A DNA stretch of 64,000 nucleotides from Hyphomicrobiales bacterium. GTDB taxonomy: Bacteria; Pseudomonadota; Alphaproteobacteria; Rhizobiales; Xanthobacteraceae. The stretch is from NCBI GenBank assembly GCA_016185205.1, contig JACPOA010000011.1:1-64000 (forward strand), read 5' to 3'. Position 1 is the first letter of the stretch. Each line of letters begins with the position of its first letter. The notes beneath the pieces were generated by a model. It was not told the origin of the DNA, ran no database searches, and was given only the letters and a program-made list of their open reading frames with translations. A program made the translations under genes and the position numbers. Positions 33,607-42,256 of the stretch are shown piece after piece.

Positions 33607-33868
33607 CGCCTTACCGCCGACCCTTGCACCCCGGCTGATTAGCCGGGAAGCTGCGGCGGCGTACGTGTGCGTGTCGCCGAACACGTTTGATGAAATGATA
33701 AAGGATGGCCGGATGCCCGGCGCGAAGCGCCTCAGCGATCGGCGCATCGCATGGGATGTCCGCGAACTCGACGCGGCTGTTGACCGACTGCCCGCCTCCG
33801 CCGGCGGCGGCGGTACTGACGAAAGCTGGAGCGACGTTGATGCCTCGCAAGCGTCCGCCATTCGTTGA
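33593..33868 (+). CDS. Excisionase-like (AlpA/Xis) HTH protein
   Basis: 91 residues from the ATG at 33593. PRLISREAAAAYVCVSPNTFDEMIKDGRMPGAKRLSDRRIAWDVRELDAAVDRLP is a textbook MerR-like excisionase winged helix. Overlaps both neighbours, directly upstream of the integrase, which fits a recombination directionality factor for the 15-bp att sites. Confidence 0.8.
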   Translation: MARYDALPPTLAPRLISREAAAAYVCVSPNTFDEMIKDGRMPGAKRLSDRRIAWDVRELDAAVDRLPASAGGGGTDESWSDVDASQASAIR

Positions 33869-34952
33869 GCTTTGGCGCGATCGACACGGCAAGGTCCGCG
33901 TCTATTTCCGCAAGGACCGTGGGCCGCGCATTCGTTTGCCCGACGCCATCGGCTCCGATGAATTCAATTCCGCTTATCAGGCCGCGCTGCTTGGCCAGCC
34001 GGCGCCCATCCAGGATCGGTTCACGCGCACGGCGCCGGGCTCGATGGCGGCCCTCGTCGTTTCATACCTCAAAAGCCCCGCTTATATGGTTCTCAGGGAC
34101 ACGACGAAAACCGGTTACAGCAGCCGGATCGAGACGTTACGCGAACAGCACGGCCTCCGCAGTGTTATGGGCCTCACGCGCGAGCGTATCGAGAGCGGAA
34201 TTCTCGGGCCTTACGCCGGTCGTCCAGGCTCGCAGCTCGCGATTCTCAAGATGCTGCGCGTGCTGATTAGGCATGCGATGAGCCTCGAGCGCGGCAATCC
34301 TTTGAAATTGTCGGCAGATCCATCCGAAGGCATCGCGCGGCCGAAGGGTCACGAGATCCGCGCCTGGACCGATGCCGAGACGGCGGCATTCGAAAGGCGC
34401 TGGCCGATCGGCACGAAGCAGCGGACCGCCTATTCGCTCATGCTATTCGTGGGCACCGCACGCGTCGACGTGCACCGGATGACGTGGACGCAATTCGATG
34501 CCGGCGGCGTCGGCTATGTCCGCAGCAAGACCGGGGTCGGCGTCGACATGGCCGTGCATGCAGAACTGCAGCGCGCCCTGGCCGTTGCCGATCGCAGCCA
34601 TGTCACGATCCTGAACACCGACTATGGCCGCCCCTTCACGGTCAGCGGTTTCAGCAACTTCATGCGCGATGCGATCTCGGAAGCTGGACTACCGCTCGCC
34701 TGCAAGCCGCATGGCCTCCGCAAGACGCTCGGCCGGCGCCTGGCCGACGCCGGCTGCACCGCGCACGAGATCATGGCCATGCTCGGCCATACCACGCTGG
34801 AGGAAGCCGAGCGCTACACGCGCGAAGCCGATCGGCGTCGCGGCGGCCGCCAGGCCATTATCAAGCTTGAGGCACACAAAGCGAACGCGGATGCCCAAAC
34901 CGCCTTTCTGGGTTTGGGAAAAGGCGGAAAAAGAAAAAGGAAATCAACGTGA
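33840..34952 (+). CDS. int: Tyrosine recombinase (island integrase)
   Basis: 370 residues from the ATG at 33840, overlapping the xis stop; the track start 33705 lies inside xis. An N-terminal SAM-like/core-binding part (about 80-170), then the catalytic domain with VGTARVDVHRMTWTQ (first Arg), KPHGLRKTLG (His-x-x-Arg), MLGHTTLEEAERYT (His and the nucleophilic Tyr). The end is very basic (GKGGKRKRKST). The gene ends 12 bp before attR in tRNA-Glu. Confidence 0.92.
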   Translation: MPRKRPPFVELWRDRHGKVRVYFRKDRGPRIRLPDAIGSDEFNSAYQAALLGQPAPIQDRFTRTAPGSMAALVVSYLKSPAYMVLRDTTKTGYSSRIETLREQHGLRSVMGLTRERIESGILGPYAGRPGSQLAILKMLRVLIRHAMSLERGNPLKLSADPSEGIARPKGHEIRAWTDAETAAFERRWPIGTKQRTAYSLMLFVGTARVDVHRMTWTQFDAGGVGYVRSKTGVGVDMAVHAELQRALAVADRSHVTILNTDYGRPFTVSGFSNFMRDAISEAGLPLACKPHGLRKTLGRRLADAGCTAHEIMAMLGHTTLEEAERYTREADRRRGGRQAIIKLEAHKANADAQTAFLGLGKGGKRKRKST

Positions 34953-34964
34953 AAGCCGATGCGC

Positions 34965-34979
34965 TGGCGCTCCCTAGGG
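34965..34979. repeat. attR, 3' end of tRNA-Glu
   Basis: TGGCGCTCCCTAGGG, identical to attL at 24938. It covers CCA, discriminator base, acceptor 3' strand and the start of the T stem. Confidence 0.8.
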
Positions 34980-35040
34980 GACTCGAACCCCTGTTTTCGC
35001 CGTGAGAGGGCGACGTCCTGGGCCGCTAGACGAAGGGAGC
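34965..35040 (-). tRNA. tRNA-Glu (anticodon CTC)
   Basis: Minus strand GCTCCCTTCGTCTAGCGGCC..: 7-bp acceptor GCTCCCT/AGGGAGC, D arm CGTCTAGCGGCCCAGGACG, anticodon arm TCGCC-CTCTCAC-GGCGA with CTC at 34-36, T arm CAGGGGTTCGAGTCCCCTA, and an encoded CCA. 76 nt. It is the island's integration site and remains intact. Confidence 0.93.
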
Positions 35041-35199
35041 TTGGCCAAGACCATCGAGATAGCCGCGATCCTGCGCCCGCGCAAGCGCGGCCGGTCATGC
35101 GGTTCAAGTCATGACAACCCACCCTGCCGGCAGGTTTGCTTGCGCGCGAAAACCAGCGCCCGGCGCACGTTCACCCCGAACGCGCGCCGGCGGCGCGGG

Positions 35200-35544
35200 C
35201 TATTTCTGCTTCGCGACGATCTTGTCTTTGATGGCGTCGTAGGCGTTCTGCGGGATGATCTTCTTGTTGATCAGGTCATCCTTGCCCTTGTACGGACGGC
35301 CCTTGATGATCGCATCGGCGCGCGCCGAGCCGATTTGCGGCAAAGCGTCGAGCTCGGCTTTGGTCGCAGAATTGATATCGAGCAGCGCCGCCGCTGCCGG
35401 CTTGGCGGCGGTGGCAGGCTTGGCCGCGGGTGCTGCGGCAGGGGCCATCTTGGTTGCCGGCGCCGGCGCTGGCGTTTGCGCGCTGGCCGGGACCGCAATG
35501 AACAGCGACAACATTAAAGCAACCAGGAACTGTGACAGGCGCAT
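35200..35544 (-). CDS. Secreted helix-hairpin-helix protein, ComEA-like
   Basis: 114 residues: signal peptide MRLSQFLVALMLSLFIAVPASAQ, an Ala/Pro/Lys-rich linker, then LLDINSATKAELDALPQIGSARADAIIKGRPYKGKDDLINKKIIPQNAYDAIKDKIVAKQK, a double HhH as in ComEA. Predicted to bind double-stranded DNA without sequence specificity in the periplasm; a role in uptake is not shown. The upstream leader contains a tandem 22-bp repeat (35555..35596). Confidence 0.82.
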   Translation of the reverse strand: MRLSQFLVALMLSLFIAVPASAQTPAPAPATKMAPAAAPAAKPATAAKPAAAALLDINSATKAELDALPQIGSARADAIIKGRPYKGKDDLINKKIIPQNAYDAIKDKIVAKQK

Positions 35545-35552
35545 GATCGTGA

Positions 35553-35596
35553 CCTCCAGGATTAAGCGATGTTACCTCCAGGATTAAGCGATGTTA
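35553..35596. repeat. Tandem 22-bp repeat
   Basis: ACCTCCAGGATTAAGCGATGTT occurs twice in direct succession, upstream of the ComEA-like gene. On the minus strand each unit carries CCTGGAGGT, so the ribosome-binding site itself is duplicated. Confidence 0.6.
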
Positions 35597-35639
35597 AATG
35601 ATAGGCTTTGTCGCCGCGCGGGTAAATGCCACACAAATG

Positions 35640-37262
35640 CTAGCGCCGCAGAATGCCGCCGAGCGTGCCGCGCACAATCGCCCGGCCGATGGTGCCGCCG
35701 ACCGAGCCCCCCAGCGATTTGCCCAGATCGGCGGCGAGCTTGCCGGCCACACGATTGGTAACGGAGCGCGTGATTTCGCGGGTCACCAGTTGCCCGGTCG
35801 TCAGGCGCGTGCCACGCGAACGATTGGTGCCAAAGATCGAGCCCAGAACACCGCCGATCTGACCGAGCAGGCCGCCACCTTGCCCATCCTGCGCCTGCCC
35901 GGGCGTTCCCGGCGCCGTGGTTGCGCCCGTATTACGAATGCGTTTTTGCAAGATTTCGTAGGCCGATTCGGCGTCGACGGCGGTGTCGTATTTGCCCATG
36001 AGCGGGCTCGCCGCGGTCGTGGCATTGCGCTCCGCGACCGTAACGGTGCCGAGCCGCGCCGAGGGCGCGCGGATCATGGTGCGTTCGACCATCGAGGGCA
36101 CGCCATTCCCTTCGAGGAAGGACACCAGAGCCTCGCCTTTGCCGAGTTCGGTGATGATCTGCGCGGTATTCAGCTTTGGGTTCGGGCGGAATGTATCCGC
36201 CGCCGCCTTGACCGCTTTCTGGTCGCGCGGCGTGAAGGCGCGCAGGGCATGCTGCACGCGATTGCCAAGCTGCGCGAGCACCGTTTCCGGCACGTCGAGC
36301 GGGTTTTGCGTGACGAGGAAAACACCGACGCCCTTCGAGCGAACCAGGCGCACGACTTGCTCGATCTTTTCGAGCAAAGGTTTCGGCGCATCATTGAAAA
36401 GCAGATGCGCCTCATCGAAAAAGAAAACCAGCTTCGGCTTCTCGGGGTCGCCGATCTCCGGCAATTTCTCGAACAGTTCGGACAACATCCACAACAGAAA
36501 CGTCGCATAGAGCCGCGGATTGGCGATCAGCTTATCGGCCGAAAGGATATTGATCACGCCGCGGCCATCTCGGTCCACACGCATGAAGTCATTGATGTCG
36601 AGCGCGGGCTCGCCGAAAAACGAGGTGGCGCCCTGGTTTTCCAGGACAAGAAGCTGCCGCTGAATCGTGCCGACCGTCGCGGCCGAGACGTTGCCGTAGA
36701 CTTTCTGCAACTCCGCCGCATTTTCCGCGACGAGGTTGAGCATGGCGCGCAGATCTTTGAGGTCGAGCAACGCCAATCCTTGCTCGTCGGCGACACGAAA
36801 GGCGATATTGAGAACGCCTTCCTGGGTATCGTTGAGCTGCAACAGGCGCGAGAGCAGCAGCGGTCCCATTTCCGACATCGTGGCGCGGATCGGATGGCCT
36901 TGGCTACCGAACACATCCCAGAACACCGTGGTGAACTGGTCGGGCTGGTAGGGCAGCCCCATCGCTTGCGCGCGCTTGACGAAAGCGTCCTTGGCTTCAC
37001 CCGCCGCGCTGACCCCCGACAGATCGCCCTTGATGTCGGCGGCGAAGACCGGCACGCCGGCTTGCGCAAATCCTTCCGCCAGAACCTGGAGGGTGACCGT
37101 TTTGCCAGTGCCGGTTGCGCCGGTGACGAGGCCGTGACGGTTGCCGAATTTGAGGTCGAGCACCTCGTATTTCGTGCTCTTGCCGACGACGATCCCGCCT
37201 TTTGGATTCGCTGTGGCAGGCGCGGCTTTCGGACTTGCTTTGGTTGGCGCTTTCGCTGCCAT
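35640..37262 (-). CDS. HerA/YjgR-like ATPase (DUF853)
   Basis: 540 residues from the ATG at 37262 (GGAG upstream). Walker [15 protein letters not shown] (about 45-58), Walker [14 protein letters not shown], and the DUF853 blocks [38 protein letters not shown] and [12 protein letters not shown]. The C-terminal Gly/Arg stretch ([34 protein letters not shown]) is typical of YjgR. A hexameric DNA- or membrane-associated translocase is expected; role undefined. No NurA partner is adjacent. Confidence 0.88.
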   Translation of the reverse strand: MAAKAPTKASPKAAPATANPKGGIVVGKSTKYEVLDLKFGNRHGLVTGATGTGKTVTLQVLAEGFAQAGVPVFAADIKGDLSGVSAAGEAKDAFVKRAQAMGLPYQPDQFTTVFWDVFGSQGHPIRATMSEMGPLLLSRLLQLNDTQEGVLNIAFRVADEQGLALLDLKDLRAMLNLVAENAAELQKVYGNVSAATVGTIQRQLLVLENQGATSFFGEPALDINDFMRVDRDGRGVINILSADKLIANPRLYATFLLWMLSELFEKLPEIGDPEKPKLVFFFDEAHLLFNDAPKPLLEKIEQVVRLVRSKGVGVFLVTQNPLDVPETVLAQLGNRVQHALRAFTPRDQKAVKAAADTFRPNPKLNTAQIITELGKGEALVSFLEGNGVPSMVERTMIRAPSARLGTVTVAERNATTAASPLMGKYDTAVDAESAYEILQKRIRNTGATTAPGTPGQAQDGQGGGLLGQIGGVLGSIFGTNRSRGTRLTTGQLVTREITRSVTNRVAGKLAADLGKSLGGSVGGTIGRAIVRGTLGGILRR

Positions 37263-37345
37263 CGTTGAGCTCCACACATTATGAATTATGAACGTGAACT
37301 AGCATCCCATTGATGCGCACCGCAAATGGGCCGACTGTTGGAGGC

Positions 37346-37681
37346 TTAAGGCTCCTTGGCGAACACCAACCGGCCGGCGGGCTTGAAGGTCCGGGCGTCG
37401 AACATGCGGATTTCGATCCCAGCGGCAGTCTCGATGGTTATGGCGAGTTGGTTGTCACCGATGGCGGTGGAAATGACTTTGGCGCCCGCCGGCAGCGTCG
37501 CAGTGGCGACCGGAAACGCCGGCGGCGCACTTCCCTGCAGATGGAAAACGCGATAGCCGATGACGGCCAGGACCACCGCCACCGCCAGGAAAGTGGTTGC
37601 GCTGGCGATCATCATCAAGCGGCGGATGCGCGCCACGACGCGCGCCGCTTCGGGATCGAGTGGTTTTTCGTCGTCGGACAT
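37346..37681 (-). CDS. Small single-pass membrane protein (DUF6476-like)
   Basis: 111 residues from the ATG at 37681; the 423-codon track ORF extends antisense through rluA and is not real. SDDEKPLDPEAARVVARIRRLMMIASATTFLAVAVVLAVIGYRVF gives a cytoplasmic start and one transmembrane helix, followed by a periplasmic beta domain ending MFDARTFKPAGRLVFAKEP. Divergent from rluA. The family name is a guess from size and context. Confidence 0.6.
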   Translation of the reverse strand: MSDDEKPLDPEAARVVARIRRLMMIASATTFLAVAVVLAVIGYRVFHLQGSAPPAFPVATATLPAGAKVISTAIGDNQLAITIETAAGIEIRMFDARTFKPAGRLVFAKEP

Positions 37682-37720
37682 CGTGAGCCAAAAGGTTTGG
37701 GTTGAACCAAAGACCAGAGC

Positions 37721-38755
37721 ATGCCGGATAGCGCCAGCGAGACCGTCATTATCGCCGCCGAGGAGAGCGGCGGCCGGCTCGATCGCGTGCTGGCCGCGCG
37801 CATCCCGGCGCTGTCGCGTTCGCGCCTGAAGGCGCTGATCTTGGCCGGCCAAGTCAGAGTCATAACACCAAGCGCCCATTACACGATCCGCGATCCGGCC
37901 ACGGAGGTCAAATCCGGCGACATCATCACCGTCACCCTGCCGCCGCCCGAGCCGGCCAAACCCGCCGGCGAGGCGATCCCGCTTAACGTCGTCTACGAGG
38001 ACGACGCGCTGATCGTGATCGACAAACAGAGCGGCCTGGTCGTGCACCCGGCCGCCGGCCATGCCAGCGGCACCCTGGTCAATGCCCTGATCGCCCATTG
38101 CGGCGACAGCCTGTCCGGCATCGGCGGGGTCAAACGACCGGGCATCGTGCACCGGCTCGACAAGGACACCAGCGGCCTGATGGTGGCGGCCAAGAACGAC
38201 CGCGCCCATCGCGCGCTCAGCAAGCAGTTCGCCAATAAACGCGAAGGCCCGCTTAAGCGGGGTTATCTGGCCTTCGTCTGGGGCGCGCCCGGCCGCCCGA
38301 GAGGCACCATCGACGCCCCGCTCGACCGCAACCCGCATGCCCGCGACAAGCGCGCGGTGCGAGAAGGTGGGCGCGCGGCGGTGACCCATTGGCAGCTGCT
38401 GGAGCGCTTTGCCGGTCGCGACGGCAAGCCGGTGGCGAGCCTGCTCGCCTGTACGCTCGAAACCGGCCGCACCCATCAGATCCGCGTGCATCTCGCCCAT
38501 ATCGGCCACCCGATCCTGGGCGATGCCACCTATGCCACCGGCTTCAAGAGCAAGGCCAGCCGGCTCGGCCCGCAGACCCAGGCCGCCTTGCAAGCCCTTG
38601 GCCGGCAGGCCCTGCATGCCTATCTATTGGCCATTGAACACCCAGATACCGGACAGGCCCTGGAATTTCGCGCGGAACTTCCGGGCGATCTGCGTCGTTT
38701 ACGTGATGCCTTTGCCGCCGATGGCGGCGAGGCGGCGTCCCAGCGTACCGAATAG
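37721..38755 (+). CDS. RluA-family 23S rRNA/tRNA pseudouridine synthase
   Basis: 344 residues. N-terminal S4 domain (GGRLDRVLAARIPALSRSRLKALILAGQVRV), then the catalytic core with HRLDKDTSGLMVAAKNDRAHRALSKQF (catalytic Asp) and LETGRTHQIRVHLAHIGHPILGDATY. RluC/RluD-like by the S4 domain; the exact target uridines cannot be assigned. Precedes rpoH, as in many rhizobia. Confidence 0.9.
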   Translation: MPDSASETVIIAAEESGGRLDRVLAARIPALSRSRLKALILAGQVRVITPSAHYTIRDPATEVKSGDIITVTLPPPEPAKPAGEAIPLNVVYEDDALIVIDKQSGLVVHPAAGHASGTLVNALIAHCGDSLSGIGGVKRPGIVHRLDKDTSGLMVAAKNDRAHRALSKQFANKREGPLKRGYLAFVWGAPGRPRGTIDAPLDRNPHARDKRAVREGGRAAVTHWQLLERFAGRDGKPVASLLACTLETGRTHQIRVHLAHIGHPILGDATYATGFKSKASRLGPQTQAALQALGRQALHAYLLAIEHPDTGQALEFRAELPGDLRRLRDAFAADGGEAASQRTE

Positions 38756-38959
38756 ATCAATCCCGCCAAAGGCTTGATCGCGCCGCCGGGGAGTCACGGC
38801 GACGTGACGGGAACTTGCCTTTCTTTTGCCGCCCCGTTTCGTTATGCTGCACCTGCGATCAACTTCGTTCGCGGTCGCACAATTCGCGCCGTCGGCTCGG
38901 GGAGCGGCGGCGACAATCGCCTGCCGATCCGTCGGGGGCACTATAAGGAGGGCGCTATC

Positions 38960-39871
38960 ATGGCCCGTTCTGCCGCACTGCCGGCACTCAAGGCCGAATC
39001 CGGTCTTTCTCACTACCTGGAAGAAATCCGCCGGTTCCCGATGCTGGAACCGCAGCAAGAATACATGCTGGCGCGCAGCTGGCGTGAGCACGGCGATCGT
39101 GAGGCCGCGCACAAGCTCGTTACCAGCCATCTCCGCCTGGTCGCCAAGATCGCCATGGGCTATCGCGGCTACGGCCTGCCGATTTCGGAAGTGGTGTCGG
39201 AAGGCAATGTCGGCCTGATGCAGGCGGTCAAGCGCTTCGAGCCCGAGAAGGGCTTCCGGCTCGCCACCTACGCCATGTGGTGGATCAAGGCCGCCATCCA
39301 GGAATACATCCTGCGCTCGTGGTCGCTGGTGAAGATGGGCACCACCGCCAATCAGAAGAAGCTGTTCTTCAACCTGCGCAAGGCCAAGAGCAAGATTTCC
39401 GCGCTCGAGGAAGGCGATCTGCGGCCCGATCAGGTCAAGATCATCGCCAAGCGGCTGGGCGTCAACGAGCAGGACGTGGTCGACATGAACCGCCGGCTCG
39501 GCGGCGACGCCTCGCTCAACGCACCGATCCGCGACGACGGCGAAAGCGGCGAGTGGATGGACTGGCTGGTCGACGATGCGCCGAGCCAGGAGCGCATCCT
39601 GGCCGACAGCGAGGAAAGCGATAACCGCCACCAGGCGCTGATCTCCGCGCTCGACGTGCTCAACGAGCGCGAGAGGCGCATCTTCCAGGCGCGCCGCTTG
39701 GCCGACGATCCGATCACGCTCGAGGATCTGGCGAGCGAATTCGGCGTCTCGCGCGAGCGCGTGCGCCAGATCGAGGTGCGCGCCTTCGAGAAGGTGCAGA
39801 AGGCGGTGAAGAACCGCATCGCCGCCATGGAGCAGCCGAGCCAAGGCGCGGCCGCGGCGACGATGCACTAA
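38960..39871 (+). CDS. rpoH: RNA polymerase sigma-32 factor
   Basis: 303 residues from the ATG at 38960 (AAGGAGG upstream; the track start 38774 adds an unlikely extension). Region 2 EGNVGLMQAVKRFEPEKGFRLATYAMWWIKAAIQEYILRSWSLVKMGTT, the RpoH box QKKLFFNLRKAKSKI, and region 4 with LADDPITLEDLASEFGVSRERVRQIEVRAFEKVQ. Controls heat-shock genes. Alphaproteobacteria often have two rpoH copies; only one is in this window. Confidence 0.95.
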   Translation: MARSAALPALKAESGLSHYLEEIRRFPMLEPQQEYMLARSWREHGDREAAHKLVTSHLRLVAKIAMGYRGYGLPISEVVSEGNVGLMQAVKRFEPEKGFRLATYAMWWIKAAIQEYILRSWSLVKMGTTANQKKLFFNLRKAKSKISALEEGDLRPDQVKIIAKRLGVNEQDVVDMNRRLGGDASLNAPIRDDGESGEWMDWLVDDAPSQERILADSEESDNRHQALISALDVLNERERRIFQARRLADDPITLEDLASEFGVSRERVRQIEVRAFEKVQKAVKNRIAAMEQPSQGAAAATMH

Positions 39872-39903
39872 CCGACACGTTTCACTCGACGATAGATACA
39901 GAT

Positions 39904-39930
39904 GGCCGGGCATTGCCCGGCCATTTTGAT
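39904..39930 (+). terminator. Terminator after rpoH
   Basis: GGCCGGGC-ATT-GCCCGGCC followed by ATTTTGATT, 33 bp past the rpoH stop. Confidence 0.8.
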
Positions 39931-40017
39931 TCAGAGCTGTCGCTGCGGCCCACATCGGATGGAACCAAAAGGCACGCACTCCATTCTCACCCGAGGGAAC
40001 CAGAGAGGGCTCAACCC

Positions 40018-40380
40018 ATGAAAACGACAAAGTTGCTGGGTGTGGTCGAACGACAGGCCGGCGCACGGGTAACACGGCTGCTGAAGGCAGCGCGTAAGGG
40101 CTATGACCGCCTAACGCGCTCGGCCACGAAGGTGACCAATACCGCGCAGCAGCGGCGCTACATCCGCGCCGTGCGGCAGACCATCGCCAGCGCGGAAAAG
40201 ATCATCGCGCAATTGAAGCGGCGGGTGGACACGGTCGAGACTTTGTTGGGCCGCGGCAACAGGCGGCGGCGGAGGCCTGTCAGGCGCGGGGCCGCTACGC
40301 GCGCCAGACGCCCGGCGCGGACGGTCAAGCGCACTGCGAAGCGGACGGCATCACGGACGAGACGCAGGGCGCGTGGCTGA
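40018..40380 (+). CDS. Basic histone H1-like protein
   Basis: 120 residues from the ATG at 40018. The first 75 residues are helical (YIRAVRQTIASAEKIIAQLKRRVDTVETLL). The rest is an Arg/Lys/Ala tail (NRRRRRPVRRGAATRARRPARTVKRTAKRTASRTRRRARG) like the C-terminus of bacterial histone H1 proteins. Probably binds nucleic acid without sequence specificity. Behind the rpoH terminator, so separately transcribed; no EcfG promoter fits well. Confidence 0.65.
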   Translation: MKTTKLLGVVERQAGARVTRLLKAARKGYDRLTRSATKVTNTAQQRRYIRAVRQTIASAEKIIAQLKRRVDTVETLLGRGNRRRRRPVRRGAATRARRPARTVKRTAKRTASRTRRRARG

Positions 40381-40383
40381 GGC

Positions 40384-41103
40384 TCAGACGCCGCGCTTGT
40401 TGCCCCAGGCCAGTACGTGCAGTTGCGGCAACACGTGGGCTGCGAACCAGCGGTCGGCGATCACCTTGCCCGCCAGCCAGCGCAGGCGGCGCATCAGGTC
40501 GTCGATATCGGCGCGCTCCCCTGCATTCGACAGTGGCGCCGGATTACCGACCTGCAGGTACACCGGCAGCGCCGGATAGAGTGCGGCCGTGGCCCGCGCA
40601 TAGGCGTAATCGGCATCGTCGAACACCACGATCTTGAGCGCGCAGCGCGGGTGGCCGCGCGCGGCGGCAAGACAGGCTTCGACGCTGCTTGCGTCGGTCA
40701 TCGTTTGCGACGACGGCGGTTTCGGGCTCAGAATGAGCCAATCGAGTTGCGCAAACCATGCTTGCGCCACGCTGCCTTGCGTCTCCAGCGCAAAGCGATG
40801 GCCATCGCTACGGCCGAGCGCGATCACGCCATCCAGCGGCTGCAACGCGGGATTGCCGCCCGACAGCGAGACCAACACAGGCTGGCCGCCGGCCAGCTCA
40901 TTCACCCGCGACACGATCTCGGCCGGCGTCATCGGCGTCCAGGAGTCGCGATGTTCGGGCAGCACTGCGTAGAGCGTGTCGCACCAGACGCAGCGGTAGT
41001 CACAGCCGCCGGTGCGCACGAACACCGTCGGCTGCCCGATCAGCGGGCCCTCGCCCTGGATGGTCGGCCCAAAGATCTCGCTGATGCGAATTTGCTTGGT
41101 CAC
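40384..41103 (-). CDS. queE: 7-carboxy-7-deazaguanine synthase
   Basis: 239 residues from a GTG at 41103 that overlaps the queD stop (GTGA). Radical-SAM cluster [12 protein letters not shown] (Cx3Cx2C), substrate-side [11 protein letters not shown] and FALETQGS, and the closing [23 protein letters not shown] are QueE hallmarks. Converts carboxytetrahydropterin to CDG in queuosine synthesis. Paired with queD; queC and queF are not in the window. Confidence 0.92.
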   Translation of the reverse strand: MTKQIRISEIFGPTIQGEGPLIGQPTVFVRTGGCDYRCVWCDTLYAVLPEHRDSWTPMTPAEIVSRVNELAGGQPVLVSLSGGNPALQPLDGVIALGRSDGHRFALETQGSVAQAWFAQLDWLILSPKPPSSQTMTDASSVEACLAAARGHPRCALKIVVFDDADYAYARATAALYPALPVYLQVGNPAPLSNAGERADIDDLMRRLRWLAGKVIADRWFAAHVLPQLHVLAWGNKRGV

Positions 41104-41456
41104 GGCCGATATTCGGCCCAGGTCTGCGGCGTCTCGCAGACGCGCACGGCGACAACTTCCGGCCAGCGCGCCTTGCACCAATCGTACAGCCAGCGCGCGA
41201 TGACTTCCGCCGTCGTGCGGTCGTGGCCGAACACATCGTTAAGATGCCTGTGCTCGACGGTGGTGTCGAGAAATTGCCGCAGCGCGCCAAGCTCGAAATA
41301 ATCGCGCACGAAGCCCGAGCCGTCGAGCTCAGGCGATTGCAGGATGACCTCGACCTCGTAATTGTGCCCATGCAGCCGGGCGCATGGATGCTCGGCCGGC
41401 AAGCCGCCGATGATATGCGAGGCGGAAAACGCGAAACGTTTGGCGATGGTATACAT
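41100..41456 (-). CDS. queD: 6-carboxy-5,6,7,8-tetrahydropterin synthase
   Basis: 118 residues, usual size. Zinc-binding FSASHIIGG and [10 protein letters not shown] histidines, catalytic Cys in HPCARLHGH, and [16 protein letters not shown]. Makes carboxytetrahydropterin from dihydroneopterin triphosphate, feeding QueE. GAGGGAACGGCC precedes the ATG; the leader has a GCCGTTCCC..GGGAACGGC hairpin covering this site and a possible 18-codon upstream ORF. Confidence 0.93.
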   Translation of the reverse strand: MYTIAKRFAFSASHIIGGLPAEHPCARLHGHNYEVEVILQSPELDGSGFVRDYFELGALRQFLDTTVEHRHLNDVFGHDRTTAEVIARWLYDWCKARWPEVVAVRVCETPQTWAEYRP

Positions 41457-41648
41457 GGCCGTTCCCTCAGCGGGAACGGCGCAAAGCGACGCAACAAGCG
41501 CCGCCGACGGCGATCGGTCTCATCTCAGAGCTCCTTGTTTTAACCGGGTAGGCTGCGACCGGATCGGCCAATTTCGATCATTGGCCGATAATTCATCCGC
41601 CGCACATGCAGCGGTTACGCCAGCGCTGTCAACTTTATTGCAGCGGCG

Positions 41649-41945
41649 TCACAAATCATTCGGCGCAACCGGAGCGCGGGCCCCGTGCCGGATGTGCAGA
41701 ATCAGCAACTCATCGGCCGAAACCGTATAGAAGATGAGATAGGGATAGCGCGCCAGCGGCATGACCCGCACGTTGCGTCGCTGCGTCAGCAGCCGGCCAC
41801 TGCCGGAAAATTCGCTCAGCAGATCGATTGTTCTTCGAACAGCCGCCTCGACGGAGCGCGCCGCCGAAGAATTGCGTTCTCTCAAATAATCGGCGATGGC
41901 AATGAGATCTTCAGTCGCGCGTGGAAATTTGAATTGCGCATGACC
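41649..41945 (-). pseudogene. RelE/ParE-type toxin, start destroyed by a REP element
   Basis: The frame from the element on reads QFKFPRATEDLIAIADYLRERNSSAARSVEAAVRRTIDLLSEFSGSGRLLTQRRNVRVMPLARYPYLIFYTVSADELLILHIRHGAR, a complete RelE/ParE toxin apart from its first residues. The palindromic repeat at 41936..41984 replaced the start; the only listed start (TTG, 41885) is internal. Probably not expressed as active toxin. Confidence 0.75.
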
Positions 41946-41984
41946 TTATCCGAAAACCGGTTCCCACTTTTCGGGATCATGCGC
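41936..41984. repeat. Rhizobial palindromic (REP) element
   Basis: GCGCATGACCTTATCCGAAAACCGGTTCCCACTTTTCGGGATCATGCGC: 49 bp with imperfect inverted arms (GCGCATGACC/GGATCATGCGC, CCGAAAA/TTTTCGG). The core GTGGGAACCGGTTTTCGG is the widespread intergenic repeat of rhizobia. It sits between antitoxin and toxin. Confidence 0.85.
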
Positions 41985-41994
41985 TACCGAACCT

Positions 41995-42167
41995 TCATTC
42001 TCGAAATCGACGGAACGCCGCGGCAACCTCGGCGTCGCTGGCAAACTCGCCGCGGTGTAGGTGGCCCCCAATCGGTCGAGCGCGAGCAGCATTTCCGCCG
42101 CCTCTTCCTGGCGCGAAGCCGGCCAACGGCCCATAGCGGCCAATGCCTTTTCAAGTAAATCCGTCAT
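41995..42167 (-). pseudogene. Antitoxin gene with internal deletion and frameshift
   Basis: Frame 1 reads MTDLLEKALAAMGRWPASRQEEAAEMLLALDRLGATYT. The true C-terminus continues in another frame as GEFASDAEVAAAFRRFRE and stops at 41995. Normal members of this antitoxin family have about 15 more residues between these blocks. With the toxin start lost as well, the pair is a relic. Confidence 0.7.
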
Positions 42168-42256
42168 GAGGCTATGTTTAGCACAATCGGCATGACGTGA
42201 AAATGGGGCGCCAATTCACGAAACAAGACTCGTCGGCGACAATGCGTGCGCGGCCG

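Larger units (their letters stand above)
24938..34979. mobile_element. Integrated genomic island at tRNA-Glu(CTC), satellite-like
   Basis: Bounded by an exact 15-bp direct repeat TGGCGCTCCCTAGGG (24938..24952 and 34965..34979). The right copy is the 3' end of tRNA-Glu, and a tyrosine integrase gene ends 12 bp before it. Length 10,042 bp. Cargo: Pox_D5-like DNA-binding protein, HTH proteins, orphan HK97 major capsid protein, several small unknown proteins, xis and int. No terminase, portal, tail or lysis gene seen. Nested repeats and MITEs suggest long residence. Confidence 0.85.

Noticed and set aside
24938-34979. Complete prophage
   Set aside because: Only the capsid is present; no terminase, portal, protease, tail or lysis gene could be recognised.
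37346-38617. 423-codon minus-strand ORF
   Set aside because: Its first three quarters are antisense to rluA; only the last 111 codons, from the ATG at 37681, look like a gene.
39960-39990. EcfG promoter before the histone-like gene
   Set aside because: GGAACC is present, but the element 16 bases later is ATTC rather than cGTT.
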